A stretch of 64,000 nt of DNA from Bifidobacterium sp. WK012_4_13 (GCF_041080835.1 NZ_CP129683.1:1178001-1242000), one strand, 5' to 3'. Positions 28,140 through 37,469 are shown, numbered from the stretch's first letter. The notes: generated by a model not told the origin, from the sequence alone. A program made the numbers and translations.

Positions 28140-28856
28140 TCAGGCGATGAAGTTGTGGAATATCTCGGCTCCAACAACCGCTCCGGCGATCGGAGCGACG
28201 ACCGGGATCCAAGCCTCACCCCAGCGTGATGACCCCTTGTTCGGGAAGGGAAGGAGCTGGTGCAGCAGCCTGGGCATAAGATCACGCGCAGGATTGAGAC
28301 CTGGCCCTGTGGGTCCGCCCATCGAAGTGACCAGACCCCACACGATAAAGCCGACGACGATGGAAGCGGCTGCTGGATCCTTGGCGCCCCAAGGAAGAAT
28401 AAGACAGCTCAGCGCACCGACGACGAGAATCATGGTGCCGAAGAATTCGTTGAGGAAATAATTCAGGCGCGACTGAGCAGCATCGGTCGTCGAGAAGGTG
28501 GCGAAGATCGAATCAGCGGACTCGGTTGCCTTGTAGTAGGGATAATACGTTGCGACGACTATCAGCTGCCCAGCTGCCGCGCCCAACAGCTGAGCGACTA
28601 TGTATGGCAGCATCTGCGATGCCGGAAACATGCCGACGACTACCTGTGCGATGGTCATGGCAGGGTTTATATGGGCCCCTGAGACGCCTCCGAACATCAG
28701 GACAGGGAACATCACACCAAAGCCGTAGCCCATGGCAATGGTTATCCAACCGGATTTGAATCCCTTGGTCCCCTTCAACTCGACATTGGCGACCGCCCCG
28801 TTGCCGAAAACCATAAGCAATGCAGTTCCAATAAACTCCGCGATCAATTCAGTCAT
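28140..28856 (-). CDS. Aquaglyceroporin (MIP family)
   Basis: 238 residues, six transmembrane helices plus two half-helices. Both NPA boxes are present: HINPAMT and GLNPARD. The Asp after the second NPAR is typical of glycerol facilitators rather than strict water channels, so glycerol or other small polyols are probable substrates. The ATG at 28856 begins the conserved helix 1 (MTELIAEFIGTALLM); the frame is open further upstream without similarity. Probably co-transcribed with gluQ, which starts 67 bases beyond its stop. Confidence 0.92.
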   Translation of the reverse strand: MTELIAEFIGTALLMVFGNGAVANVELKGTKGFKSGWITIAMGYGFGVMFPVLMFGGVSGAHINPAMTIAQVVVGMFPASQMLPYIVAQLLGAAAGQLIVVATYYPYYKATESADSIFATFSTTDAAQSRLNYFLNEFFGTMILVVGALSCLILPWGAKDPAAASIVVGFIVWGLVTSMGGPTGPGLNPARDLMPRLLHQLLPFPNKGSSRWGEAWIPVVAPIAGAVVGAEIFHNFIA

Positions 28857-28998
28857 GAGGGGATAATGCACAGTGACTCCTGTAGTGAGGTGCAACGAGA
28901 ATACGATGAATGGGGATGTGCAACCTCGAAATCCAACGAAAATGCAGCTCTCCAAAAAGAGTGTACAACAAGATTCGGCGACACAACGCCGTGCTGAG

Positions 28999-29026
28999 TT
29001 GCAAAAGAGCAAAAAGGGTGTATTGT
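28999..29026 (+). promoter_or_regulatory. Predicted promoter of tRNA-Lys
   Basis: TTGCAA (28999-29004) and TATTGT (29021-29026), 16 bases apart, lie 27 bases upstream of the tRNA. This is a reasonable sigma-70-type promoter; not confirmed. Confidence 0.45.
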
Positions 29027-29052
29027 TGTCACTCGGCTCTAGAAGTGCCAAC

Positions 29053-29126
29053 GCCCCTATAGCTCAGTTGGCTAGAGCAGCTGACTCTTAATCAGCGTGT
29101 CCGGGGTTCGAGTCCCCGTGGGGGCA
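29053..29126 (+). tRNA. tRNA-Lys (anticodon CTT)
   Basis: A full cloverleaf can be drawn: acceptor GCCCCTA/TGGGGGC, D arm with AGCTCAGTTGGCTAGAGC, anticodon loop CTCTTAA closed by GCTGA/TCAGC with CTT at 29087-29089, and T arm GGGGTTCGAGTCCCC. The discriminator is A at 29126. CCA is not encoded. A T-tailed terminator follows directly. Confidence 0.97.
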
Positions 29127-29135
29127 CAGGAGCAA

Positions 29136-29166
29136 TCCCTGCGATTTTCAATCGCAGGGATTTTTC
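29136..29166 (+). terminator. Intrinsic terminator of tRNA-Lys
   Basis: TCCCTGCGAT (29136-29145) and ATCGCAGGGA (29151-29160) form a 10-bp stem with a five-base loop, followed by TTTTTC. Classical Rho-independent form on the plus strand. Confidence 0.92.
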
Positions 29167-29202
29167 ATATCAGATCTGAGATTCAAAATTCCTAGGGCAG
29201 CG

Positions 29203-29242
29203 CAGACGATCCCCGCACCCGTGAGGATGCGGGGATCGTCTG
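29203..29242 (-). terminator. Strong hairpin downstream of fhs
   Basis: CAGACGATCCCCGCA (29203-29217) pairs perfectly with 29228-29242 around a ten-base loop. It lies 133 bases after the fhs stop on the minus strand, just past a small tandem repeat. A loose AT-rich tail (GGAATTTTG) follows about ten bases on, so termination is plausible but not certain. Confidence 0.55.
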
Positions 29243-29281
29243 TCTTCAGAAGACTGCTCTTGCCCTTTCCCTATCGTGCCG

Positions 29282-29348
29282 AAGCATCGTGCGCCTTGCA
29301 AAGCATCGTGCGCCCTGCGAAGCATCGTGCGCCTTGCAAAGCATGGGC
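29282..29348. repeat. 19-bp tandem repeat, three and a half copies
   Basis: AAGCATCGTGCGCCTTGCA repeats at 29282-29300, 29301-29319 and 29320-29338 with at most two changes, then a partial copy. The block is bracketed by GTGCC and GGCAC. It lies between the tRNA/fhs terminators and the fhs 3' end; I see no coding use. Confidence 0.8.
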
Positions 29349-29374
29349 ACATTTCGGCGAAATGGCTCCGGGAA

Positions 29375-30892
29375 TCAGACGATCTTGGGCATCGGCGTCG
29401 TGAGCGACGAGGTCAGATTGACCTGAACGAGTCCTGCACCGGCATGCACCTCGACCTTCTTCAAGGTCACCGAACGCGAACCCTCAGGAGCGGTGTCGTC
29501 ATCGGTCATCGTCGCGGGCGATTTGACTGCGACGACAGCATAGTCATTCAGATCGTGTCCGAGCGACCTGCATAGCGCACATGCAGCCTCAAGCGACTCG
29601 CTGAATCCATCACGCATGACCACGCGTTCTGCCGGGACTCCGTATGCACTGTCAGCGATCCAACGAACGTCTTCGAGAATATCCATGCCTTTGTGCGTCT
29701 CGGGCACCGCGGACGCCCCATCGCCTCGAAGCGCTTCCACGAAGCCATCGAGCTGGTTGACAAGCGCCTCTCCCCCATCGCGGAAGAGGTTGCCCATGAT
29801 CGGTTCACGGAATTCCAATTCCGAGGCCTGCCTGCGAAGATCAGGAATCTGGCCATCCTCACCGTCCCAAAGATTGATCAGCGGGAATGCGGGAATGCCA
29901 AGGCTTTCCAGGCGATGAACATGGAATGGGTAGCGCCAGCGCAAATCCGGATTGTCGCGCCACGTGCTTGCACGGGTCACCACGATGGCCGCGGAAGGCC
30001 ACTGGGCTCCATATTCGCGAGCTGCGATGTCCAGCCACTTCTGTGCACCGGCATCGGTCCCGTAGCCAGCCTCGACGATGACGACGTCATGTCTTGCGCA
30101 TGCCAGTTCCACCGAGACAAGGCTTGGAATGCCGATCGAGACATTGGCGAAAGGACCGCAGTGCACATACACTGGCGAGCCCTGCATCGTCTCTGTATAC
30201 GCAGGCTTGACCGCTTCGGTCAGGATGTTCGTAATGCGCCACAGGTCGATGAACTCGCCGAAACGAACCGGCTTGCCATCCTTCTCTCCGGCGACCATGT
30301 CCGACACTCTCGTGCCGATTTCCTGCATGCTCCGCGAAAGTACGACGATCTGCATCAATTCGCACGTCGGAGTGAGCACGACGCGCTCGGATACATCGTT
30401 CTTGCCCTCATCTACGCGAATGCGTCGCAGGGAGCGCGACGGCGTCTCGGATACGCGCGGAACGGCGATGGTGTCCAAGCTGCCATCATCGATGGCCTTT
30501 TCAGCAAAGGAGACCAGCAGATTCTGAGCGGCAGCTATTGCAGCCATCTCACCGCAAAGACCCCAATCCACAAGTTCGGGGTGCGTCAATGAAGCCTTGC
30601 CGCCACCTGACGCGCCACCTTTGGAACCGGCAGCGGTGATGCCCATGCTTGGCTGCCTCAGCACAGCCGCCGCATCGATGCCACGCGACCGAAGCGCATC
30701 GATCAAAGCGATCGAGGTCGTGGTCTTCCCCTCGCCGCGAGATGCCTTCAACGGTGTGTCCGCAGTGACGAGCACGACTTTTCCGTGCTTCCGTGGCTCA
30801 TCCTGATGACTCTTCAGGTAGTCCAGATAGGCGAATGCATCGATTTTCTTGAACTGACCGAACTGAGCGACATAGTTCTCGTAAGTTGACAT
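29375..30892 (-). CDS. fhs: Formate--tetrahydrofolate ligase (bifidobacterial type)
   Basis: ATP-dependent synthesis of 10-formyl-THF from formate, feeding purine and fMet supply. 505 residues, shorter than the usual 550-560. The P-loop region TPLKASRGEGKTTTSIAL, LRQPSMGI and KGGASGGG match the Fhs fold, and VYVHCGPFANVSIGIPS and VIVEAGYGTDAGAQKW correspond to the family's GPFANIAHG and EAGFGADLGAEKF blocks. The divergence from clostridial enzymes is considerable (normally TPAGEGKST and REPSLGP). The ATG at 30892 has AGAGGA upstream. Single gene between rpmB and tRNA-Lys. Bifidobacteria make formate, so the substrate is at hand. Confidence 0.88.
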   Translation of the reverse strand: MSTYENYVAQFGQFKKIDAFAYLDYLKSHQDEPRKHGKVVLVTADTPLKASRGEGKTTTSIALIDALRSRGIDAAAVLRQPSMGITAAGSKGGASGGGKASLTHPELVDWGLCGEMAAIAAAQNLLVSFAEKAIDDGSLDTIAVPRVSETPSRSLRRIRVDEGKNDVSERVVLTPTCELMQIVVLSRSMQEIGTRVSDMVAGEKDGKPVRFGEFIDLWRITNILTEAVKPAYTETMQGSPVYVHCGPFANVSIGIPSLVSVELACARHDVVIVEAGYGTDAGAQKWLDIAAREYGAQWPSAAIVVTRASTWRDNPDLRWRYPFHVHRLESLGIPAFPLINLWDGEDGQIPDLRRQASELEFREPIMGNLFRDGGEALVNQLDGFVEALRGDGASAVPETHKGMDILEDVRWIADSAYGVPAERVVMRDGFSESLEAACALCRSLGHDLNDYAVVAVKSPATMTDDDTAPEGSRSVTLKKVEVHAGAGLVQVNLTSSLTTPMPKIV

Positions 30893-30989
30893 GGAATCCT
30901 CTCTTTTGCGCGACCCGTCCATCATATCGAAGGGTTGTTATATCAAGCCGCTGCAATTTCGAACATCGGCAATGTTCGATGAGAGCGTA

Positions 30990-31064
30990 TTGAAAAGCAA
31001 AAAGTGTGCGTCCCTTATGGAAACACTGCCTAGAAGGCAATGCAGCGATAAGGAACGCACACTT
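30990..31064 (-). terminator. Intrinsic terminator of rpmB
   Basis: A 17-bp stem (31002-31018 against 31048-31064, one G-T mismatch, outer part AAGTGTGCGT) is extended by an inner TGCCT/AGGCA pair. On the minus strand it ends in TTTTTGCTTTTC, the U-tract of a Rho-independent terminator, 35 bases after the rpmB stop. Confidence 0.85.
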
Positions 31065-31098
31065 GGCGCATTTCAGATTACGAGGAAGCGAGTGGCAT

Positions 31099-31293
31099 TC
31101 AGGCCGCTACGCGCTGTATCTTTCCGGCCTTGAGGCACTTGGTGCATACGCGGACGCGCACGTTCTTGCCGTCGACGCTGGTATGGACCGCCTGCAGATT
31201 CGGACGGAAGCTGCGCTTATTGCGGATATGTGAATGCGAAACGCTGAACCCTGTCTGCGGTCCCTTGCCGCATACTGCGCAACGAGCTGCCAT
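31099..31293 (-). CDS. rpmB: 50S ribosomal protein L28
   Basis: 64 residues, normal for bacterial L28. Begins [22 protein letters not shown]; the two Cys in CAVCG and the later pair in [11 protein letters not shown] form the four-Cys zinc-ribbon type. The remainder is basic. The ATG at 31293 starts right after an AGTTATC leader; a longer reading frame upstream is not family sequence. Monocistronic, with its own strong terminator; rpmG, its frequent partner, is not adjacent. Confidence 0.96.
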   Translation of the reverse strand: MAARCAVCGKGPQTGFSVSHSHIRNKRSFRPNLQAVHTSVDGKNVRVRVCTKCLKAGKIQRVAA

Positions 31294-31520
31294 GATAACT
31301 CCCTTTGTGTCTGTGTACATGTGTCGCACTTTGCGCATCTCTCCAATGCACAGATGTTCACTGTACGTGTGTTGCTCTAGTTCTCTGACATTCAAGTCTG
31401 TGAGGTGACCGGCAAGCTACGCACCTGCCTTACACACAATTTCACGATGATACCGCAAAAGACGAACAAGTGCAAATGACTCCATGCGTCCTCGTCTGAT
31501 GCTCACACGGGACTTGGAGC

Positions 31521-32711
31521 TCAACCCCAGCGCCTCGACCTCACCGCATCCGCCAATTCATGCAGCAACGCCGTGGTATCCGGCCATGAGATGCATCTAT
31601 CCGTTATGGACTTGCCATAGACAAGGTTGGAGAGTGGCGCAGCTGGCTGGTTGCCACCTTCGATGAAGCTTTCCATCATGATTCCTGCAATGCTGCGCTC
31701 TCCCTCGGCGACTCGTCGAGCCAACTCTCGGACGACACGAATCTCCTGCCGTTCGTCCTTGCCGGAATTGCCATGTGCCGCATCGATGACAAGGCCGTGG
31801 GCTGCCGCCGAGTCCGATGACATTTCACGACGAATCTCCTGCATGGCGTCGGTGACCGACTGGGCATCATAGTTTGGCCCGTGAGATGAACCGCGCAGAA
31901 CGACATGACAGTCAGGATTGCCAAGAGTCTCGACTGCCGCAGCCCGCCCCTGATGATCAATGCCGAAGAACGTATGACGCTGTGCTGCCGTATAGCAGCC
32001 GTCTATGGCCACCTTGACGCTGCCATCGGTGGCATTCTTGAAGCCTACTGGCATCGACAGTCCGCTTGCGAGCTGACGATGAATCTGACTCTCGGTGTTT
32101 CTCGCCCCGATCGCCCCCCAGGTCACCGCATCCGCTATGAACTGGGGCGACGTAGGTTCAAGGAATTCCGTCGCCGCAGCCAGACCCTCATCGAGTACGC
32201 CGATCAAGGTCTTGCGAGCGAGCAGCAGACCCTTGCGAATGTTATGGCTTCCATCAACGTCAGGATCGTTGATGAGTCCTTTCCACCCGATGGTCGTGCG
32301 TGGCTTCTCGAAATATACACGCATGATGATGAGCAGCTCGCCGTCAAGCTCCTTCTTCAGTGCCGCCAGCCGGTGCGCATAGTCGAGTGCGGCATTGGGA
32401 TCATGGACCGAACAGGGCCCGACGATCACTATCAGTCGATCATCCTGACCATACAGGCATGCCCTCAGCTCATCTCGCGAGTAGGCCACCAATTCTCTCG
32501 ACTTTTCAGTCAACGGGTACTTGGCGAGCACATCAGCAGGTGCGGGAAGGGGGTCCAGCTCCAGAACCCGGCGGTTGATGATCGGATCGATTCCGACCTC
32601 ATTCTCCCAGCGACTTATGCCCTGAATCGACAGAGGATTCCTTCCCTCGGCAATCGCCTCATGAATGGCATGAATCTGACCGCGTTCGGACTCGTGTGAA
32701 CTATCGGTCAT
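31521..32711 (-). CDS. 3-deoxy-7-phosphoheptulonate synthase (class I), copy 1
   Basis: DAHP synthase, first step of the shikimate pathway. 396 residues from the ATG at 32711 (AAAGGATGG upstream). Class I-alpha hallmarks: VGPCSVHDPNAALDYA, the PEP-binding EKPRTTIGWKGLINDP, SQFIAD-like PTSPQFIADAVTWGAIGARNTESQ, the catalytic GSSHGPNYD, and HGNSGKDE. The N-terminal 45 residues differ from copy 2, which lies 230 bases upstream on the same strand. The E. coli counterparts AroF/AroG/AroH differ in feedback inhibitor; two copies here suggest the same, but the specificities cannot be read with confidence. Confidence 0.93.
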   Translation of the reverse strand: MTDSSHESERGQIHAIHEAIAEGRNPLSIQGISRWENEVGIDPIINRRVLELDPLPAPADVLAKYPLTEKSRELVAYSRDELRACLYGQDDRLIVIVGPCSVHDPNAALDYAHRLAALKKELDGELLIIMRVYFEKPRTTIGWKGLINDPDVDGSHNIRKGLLLARKTLIGVLDEGLAAATEFLEPTSPQFIADAVTWGAIGARNTESQIHRQLASGLSMPVGFKNATDGSVKVAIDGCYTAAQRHTFFGIDHQGRAAAVETLGNPDCHVVLRGSSHGPNYDAQSVTDAMQEIRREMSSDSAAAHGLVIDAAHGNSGKDERQEIRVVRELARRVAEGERSIAGIMMESFIEGGNQPAAPLSNLVYGKSITDRCISWPDTTALLHELADAVRSRRWG

Positions 32712-32941
32712 GTCCCCATCCTTTCGTATGCAAGCGGCCCGGCATGGCCCAGGCGATCGCCACGGCAGCATCCCCTATCCGCCGGGATGCCATTGGAATC
32801 CCACCCGGATGCCATCGTGAACGGCAGCCGCTGCGAAGTCATGTCGGAACAAACTCTATCAGCTGGTTCATGCAGCACGCCAAATCCATGGCATCGCGAT
32901 GAATCATATGCGGTACATGATTGTAGTCCGCTACCCGAGTG

Positions 32942-34081
32942 TCAGCACGTCTGGCTGCGACGGGTGGCAATGCTGTCGGCCAGGGTATGCAGCAGCTCGC
33001 TGGTTCTGGCCCATGGAATGCAGCGATCGGTTACCGAGCAGCCATACACCAAGTCCTGCAATGGAGCGGGCTGCTGATTGCCTCCCTCCAGGAAGCTCTC
33101 CATCATGATGCCTGTGATGCCCGTCTCGCCTGCAGCCAGTCGTCCGGCAATGTCCTCGACGACGCAGGCTTCCACGTTTTCGTCCTTGCCGGAATTGCCG
33201 TGCGCGGCATCGATGATCAGTCCATGCTCACTCGGACCTGATGCCTTGGAGTCATGCAACTCATGCATGGCCGATTTCACGGACTCAGAATCGTAGTTCG
33301 GACCGTGCGATGATCCACGCAGAATCAGATGGCAGTTGGGATTTCCCTTTGTCTCCGCAGCGATGACATGCCCGTCGATGTTGATGGAAAGGAAATGATG
33401 CTCCGCTGAGGCGGAATAGCAGGAATCCGCGGCGGCCTTCACATTGCCATCCGTTGAATTCTTGAAGCCTATGGGCATGGACAGCCCGCTCGCCAATTCG
33501 CGATGCACCTGACTTTCGGTATTTCGCGCACCGATCGCACCCCAACTGATTGCATCCGACAGGTATTGCGGCGTGATCGGATCAAGCCATTCAGTCGCAG
33601 CGGGGACCCCCTTCGAGACCACGTCAAGCAGAACCTTTCGCGCCATCCACATGCCCTTGCGGATATCGAAGGTGCCATCCAGATCAGGATCGTTGATCAA
33701 TCCCTTCCATCCCACCGTGGTTCGTGGCTTCTCGAAATACACCCGCATCACAATCAGCAGACGGTCCTTGAGCTCACTATGCACCTTCGCCAGCCTTGAG
33801 GCGTATTCGGCTGCCGCTTTCGGATCATGAATCGAGCAGGGACCGACGATGACCAACAGCCTGTCGTCAACTCCGTTGAGCACGTCGCGAATCTCTTGCC
33901 TGGAACGAAGAACAAAGCGTGCCTCTGCCTGACCGAGTGGCAGCTCCTTGATGAATGCCCGTGGCGCTGGAATCGGATCGAGCTGACGTATGTTGATATC
34001 AACCGTTTCAGGGAACACCGCTTGGCGGCTCAATCGTGACTGCTCATCCTCAGAGCTATCGGGCCCGCGCAATTCTGCCAT
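32942..34081 (-). CDS. 3-deoxy-7-phosphoheptulonate synthase (class I), copy 2
   Basis: 379 residues from the ATG at 34081, which has GGAGGAG five bases upstream; a GTG four codons earlier would swallow that site. All class I-alpha motifs are present: VGPCSIHDPKAAAEYA, EKPRTTVGWKGLINDP, ISWGAIGARNTESQ, RGSSHGPNYD, HGNSGKDE. It shares most blocks with copy 1 but differs in its N-terminus and in many surface positions, so it is an old rather than a recent duplication. Upstream lies inverted-repeat element 5. Confidence 0.93.
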   Translation of the reverse strand: MAELRGPDSSEDEQSRLSRQAVFPETVDINIRQLDPIPAPRAFIKELPLGQAEARFVLRSRQEIRDVLNGVDDRLLVIVGPCSIHDPKAAAEYASRLAKVHSELKDRLLIVMRVYFEKPRTTVGWKGLINDPDLDGTFDIRKGMWMARKVLLDVVSKGVPAATEWLDPITPQYLSDAISWGAIGARNTESQVHRELASGLSMPIGFKNSTDGNVKAAADSCYSASAEHHFLSINIDGHVIAAETKGNPNCHLILRGSSHGPNYDSESVKSAMHELHDSKASGPSEHGLIIDAAHGNSGKDENVEACVVEDIAGRLAAGETGITGIMMESFLEGGNQQPAPLQDLVYGCSVTDRCIPWARTSELLHTLADSIATRRSQTC

Positions 34082-34191
34082 GTTCTCCTCCACAATACCT
34101 TGCTGCCGCTATACCGCCCGTCAAGCCTAGCGGACCATACACATTTTCGACGAATTTACGTCTATATTCTGGATATCGCAAACGATATTAC

Positions 34192-34294
34192 GAGTTTTGC
34201 GGCAATTGAAAGTATAAGGGTCGAAGATTGGCTTTCCACCGTAGAGGAATACACCAAAAATTCGCTTGTATACTTCCAGATTGCCGCAAAACTC
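34192..34294. repeat. Intergenic inverted-repeat element 5 (class B arms)
   Basis: Left arm 34192-34216 and right arm 34269-34294 pair with few mismatches; the right arm reads TATACTTCCAGATTGCCGC then AAAACTC. The arm motif GCCGCAAAACTC replaces the GTGCCAAAAACTTG of elements 1-4. The right edge is 24 bases from the pepC stop (minus strand). Confidence 0.8.
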
Positions 34295-34318
34295 ACAATT
34301 TGGATTTCCTGCACCCGA

Positions 34319-35659
34319 TTATTGGGCCAAAGCACCCATCGGATCCCATGCCGGAAGCTTGATCGCCGGCTTCCTGAGCGCCTCCTGATACTCCGCAGGC
34401 AACATCGACTTTGGAACCGCTATCTCATACACGAATTCCGAGAACCATGGGTCATCCATCGTGAAATAGCCCTTGTCTGCAATCTTGCAGCCCCAGGAAT
34501 TCTCAACGCGCCAACGACGCGTGGTCGTTCCGTCCTCGGCAACATCGACTCCGACGAAGGCCATGGCGTGGTTCATGGCGGAGTCGCCAAAGCGTACACG
34601 TTCCTCCTTGTCAAGGTCGAAGTCGAAGTCATAGACGCGTCCATATTCGAAGAGATCCGTCGCCCACGCGCCGTTCTTGCGATCCATCATCGGATGGCAG
34701 TCAGCGCCGAACCATACCGGGATGCCCTCCTCTGAGAGGATCTTGCGGGCGGCTTGCTTCATGAAATCGACGGAGACATTCAGATATTCGGTCGGATCGG
34801 CGCCAACGACATTGCCAAGATGCTCGATGGCGATCTTCTGACCCTTGGGATGCTCACTGCGAGGGTCGTCCACAAGACAGACGTAATCCTCGAGACCTGC
34901 ATCGACGTAGCGCTTCCAGAACTCCTGAGGGGTGATCTCACCCGCACGGTGGAAGTTATCGTCCTTGTCGGTCCATTCCCAATCGAAGCTGGTTGGCGGC
35001 GTCCCCAGATTGATGGTGAGCAGACGGTGCCCTGCCTCGAGGGTGGTCGCCACAATCTCGTCAATGCTGTCGTTGCTCTCATACATATGGGCAACAGCCT
35101 GCCGCAGAATCGCGCGAAGATGCACATTCATCTCTGATGTGCTCTTTGACGATGCGGTCTCAGGGAAAAGATCCTTTGGTACCGCGCCGTACTTCTTGTA
35201 TACATTCATGGCCATCGTCCATTGGCCGCCATCGCCCATGACTTCCTTGAGCAGGTGCTGCATCAACCTCGAATCGCTGGCCTCCCCGGCGCGAATCAGC
35301 TCAGCGGCATCCTGCAGGAAGTAGTTGATGCGTTCGAGCTTGTCATAGTACATCGCGTAATTCTGTGAAAATTCGAATTCCTTGAGATTCATCGACCTCT
35401 TGGCGATGAATCGCGCGACATTCAACGAGCTGAACAGCCAGCAACGTCCCGAACGCTCCTGCGAGGTGACTGAGCCGTTATCCACCGTGACCGAAAAGCG
35501 GCGCTGCAGCAGTCGTGACCGGTCATAGTTGCGGGCCACCTCACTGATTCCTGCATTCGTCACCGCATTCATGGCAACGCGGTTTGAGGCATTCCCATCA
35601 AAATCCTCGCGCATCCGTGCAAGCTGTTCTTGTCCAAGTGCCTGTAGATTCTCACCCAT
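34319..35659 (-). CDS. pepC: Aminopeptidase C (bleomycin hydrolase family, C1B)
   Basis: Cytoplasmic cysteine aminopeptidase; 446 residues. The papain-type triad is visible: Cys in SGRCWLFSSLN, His in NHAMAFVGVD, Asn in RVENSWG. The C-terminus (KLPAWDPMGALAQ) is the self-processing arm that fills the active-site cleft in homologues. AGAGGGG precedes the ATG. Cuts N-terminal residues from peptides imported by the cell. Single gene, with an inverted-repeat element right after its stop. Confidence 0.96.
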   Translation of the reverse strand: MGENLQALGQEQLARMREDFDGNASNRVAMNAVTNAGISEVARNYDRSRLLQRRFSVTVDNGSVTSQERSGRCWLFSSLNVARFIAKRSMNLKEFEFSQNYAMYYDKLERINYFLQDAAELIRAGEASDSRLMQHLLKEVMGDGGQWTMAMNVYKKYGAVPKDLFPETASSKSTSEMNVHLRAILRQAVAHMYESNDSIDEIVATTLEAGHRLLTINLGTPPTSFDWEWTDKDDNFHRAGEITPQEFWKRYVDAGLEDYVCLVDDPRSEHPKGQKIAIEHLGNVVGADPTEYLNVSVDFMKQAARKILSEEGIPVWFGADCHPMMDRKNGAWATDLFEYGRVYDFDFDLDKEERVRFGDSAMNHAMAFVGVDVAEDGTTTRRWRVENSWGCKIADKGYFTMDDPWFSEFVYEIAVPKSMLPAEYQEALRKPAIKLPAWDPMGALAQ

Positions 35660-35819
35660 TACTCATACCCCTCTGCAATCCACGCCATTGATGCGTTTAT
35701 CGACTTCTCCTATGCAATATCGCACTGTACTATTCGCCACAGAACTCTTGCTCGTGAGCGCAATCGCACGACCATTCCCAAGGTGTGTCCAGGCAGATCA
35801 CCGCAGCCAGGCAGTGCAA

Positions 35820-35861
35820 TGGATGTGCCCCTGCGAAGCCTTGCTCGCAGGGGCACATCCA
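35820..35861. terminator. Perfect 17-bp hairpin between pepC and the coiled-coil gene
   Basis: TGGATGTGCCCCTGCGA (35820-35836) pairs perfectly with 35845-35861 around an eight-base loop. It lies 34 bases beyond the stop of the minus-strand coiled-coil gene at 35895. There is no T-tract, so it may act with Rho or as a 3'-end stabiliser. Confidence 0.6.
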
Positions 35862-35894
35862 TGAAGTGCAATCAGCCTATGGTTTCATAGCATA

Positions 35895-37328
35895 TTAACG
35901 ATTGCTGCCTTGGACGGCCGGCATCGAATCGCTTGTGTTGTCGGCTTGTGCCTGGTCATTTCCGGGCTGACCCTGCGAAAGGGCCGACGATGGGACTGAA
36001 GGATCTGCTTCGCCATCCTGGTTGTCGGCACCGGTCGAAGATTTCGCAGAGGACTCGGATGACGACTGCGCATGCTCCTCCGAGAAATCGAAAGCGCCGA
36101 AGGACTTGGCAAAGATGGAGCGAAGATCATCGACACGAGCGGTTATGGTGGCTTCACGGTGCTGCAGCTTGGAGATGCTGGTCTTGAGACCCTTCAGCTC
36201 CTGCTCAGCCGCATGACGGCGATTCTCCACTTCGACCTGGGCATCCGCTGAAGCCTTGGTAAGAATCTGATCCGCCTGACGCTCAGCTTCCTCACGCTTG
36301 TGTGCAGCATAGGAATCGGCCTCTTCGCGAGCGCTCTTGGCCTGTCCAAGGAGCTCCTGCGTTTCCTTCTCGGTCTGGGCGCGACGCTCTTCAAGGTTCT
36401 TCAGCAATTCATTGACCTTTGCCGTGGCCTGATCCTGCTGCTGTGAGATGTCCTTGCGAATCTGCTGCACCTCAGCCGAAACCTTGGACAGTGTCTCCGC
36501 GCGGCTGACGACAGCCTCATCCGTGATCTGCTGAGCCTTGACATGAGCCGCATCGGTGATTTCACCGGCCTTGCGCTTCGCTTCGGTAAGATTTCGGGAT
36601 ACCTGCTCTCGAACGTCGGCAAGCTTCTTGTTGGCCTCCGCAAGAGCCTTCTGAATCTGATCGTTGGCTTCGCTCTTCAACTGGGTGATCTCCTGGTCGG
36701 CGACCTGACGCTGGTGCGCGGTTTCCTTGGTCGCCTCTGCTCGCATGGCAGCGATGTCACGCTCCTGCGAAGCCCTCTCGGCAGCCATGCGCTTCTCATG
36801 CTCCTCGCGCGAATTGCGCAATTCCAGTTCGACTGCCTGGCGCTGCTCGGACACCTTCTTGCTTGCCGTTGACTGAAGCTGATCTGCCTGCTGACTCGCG
36901 GTCGCCGTGACGGTTTGCGCCTTGTCCCTTGCCGAATCCAGCAGCGACTTCGCCTTTGACTCCGCCTCATCGAGGACGCGCTTGGCATCGATGTGAGCAT
37001 TGTTGATGGTGGTATCGGACTGCTCCTGGGCCGATGTCCTGATCGTGTTGGCATCCTGCTTTGCGCGATTCAGCAGCTCAGTGCTGGTCTGTTCCGCCGA
37101 AGCCAGAAGCTGCTGGGCATTTGCGCCCAGCGATGCGAACGAATCCTTCGATACCGTTGACTTTCGAGCCTTTTCATCCTGAAGTTCCGCTTCGAGTTTC
37201 AAGACCCTCGTATCATAGGCCTTGATCTGCTCGCGTAGACGGACGATGTTCTGACGCATGTCAGAAAGCGCTCCATCAACCTTATCCTTGTCATAACCGC
37301 GCAATACAACGGGGAAACTATCGACCAT
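35895..37328 (-). CDS. DivIVA-domain long coiled-coil protein (Scy/FilP-like)
   Basis: 477 residues. The start FPVVLRGYDKDKVDGALSDM is a DivIVA-type N-terminal segment that in other proteins binds membrane curvature. Residues about 25-400 are an almost unbroken Ala/Gln/Glu/Lys-rich coiled coil with hendecad-like spacing, and the last 75 are Ser/Gln/Asp rich. This plan matches cytoskeletal polarity proteins of actinobacteria (Scy, FilP, Wag31 relatives). AGGAG lies seven bases before the ATG. A role in pole organisation or branching of the cell is inferred. Single gene. Confidence 0.8.
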   Translation of the reverse strand: MVDSFPVVLRGYDKDKVDGALSDMRQNIVRLREQIKAYDTRVLKLEAELQDEKARKSTVSKDSFASLGANAQQLLASAEQTSTELLNRAKQDANTIRTSAQEQSDTTINNAHIDAKRVLDEAESKAKSLLDSARDKAQTVTATASQQADQLQSTASKKVSEQRQAVELELRNSREEHEKRMAAERASQERDIAAMRAEATKETAHQRQVADQEITQLKSEANDQIQKALAEANKKLADVREQVSRNLTEAKRKAGEITDAAHVKAQQITDEAVVSRAETLSKVSAEVQQIRKDISQQQDQATAKVNELLKNLEERRAQTEKETQELLGQAKSAREEADSYAAHKREEAERQADQILTKASADAQVEVENRRHAAEQELKGLKTSISKLQHREATITARVDDLRSIFAKSFGAFDFSEEHAQSSSESSAKSSTGADNQDGEADPSVPSSALSQGQPGNDQAQADNTSDSMPAVQGSNR

Positions 37329-37469
37329 CGAAACTCCTATTCAACGTAAACCGGCTCTGTACGTCAACCTCACCTCTTACGACTCTATATCCAATCGTGA
37401 TGGAAAAGTCTGAGTGTCAATTATTTCACACACTCTCAGCGCAACATTCATCATATTCACAGATACATC

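Noticed and set aside
30798..31133. Small open frames around the rpmB terminator
   Set aside because: They run through the terminator stem and the rpmB 3' end and lack ribosome-binding sites.
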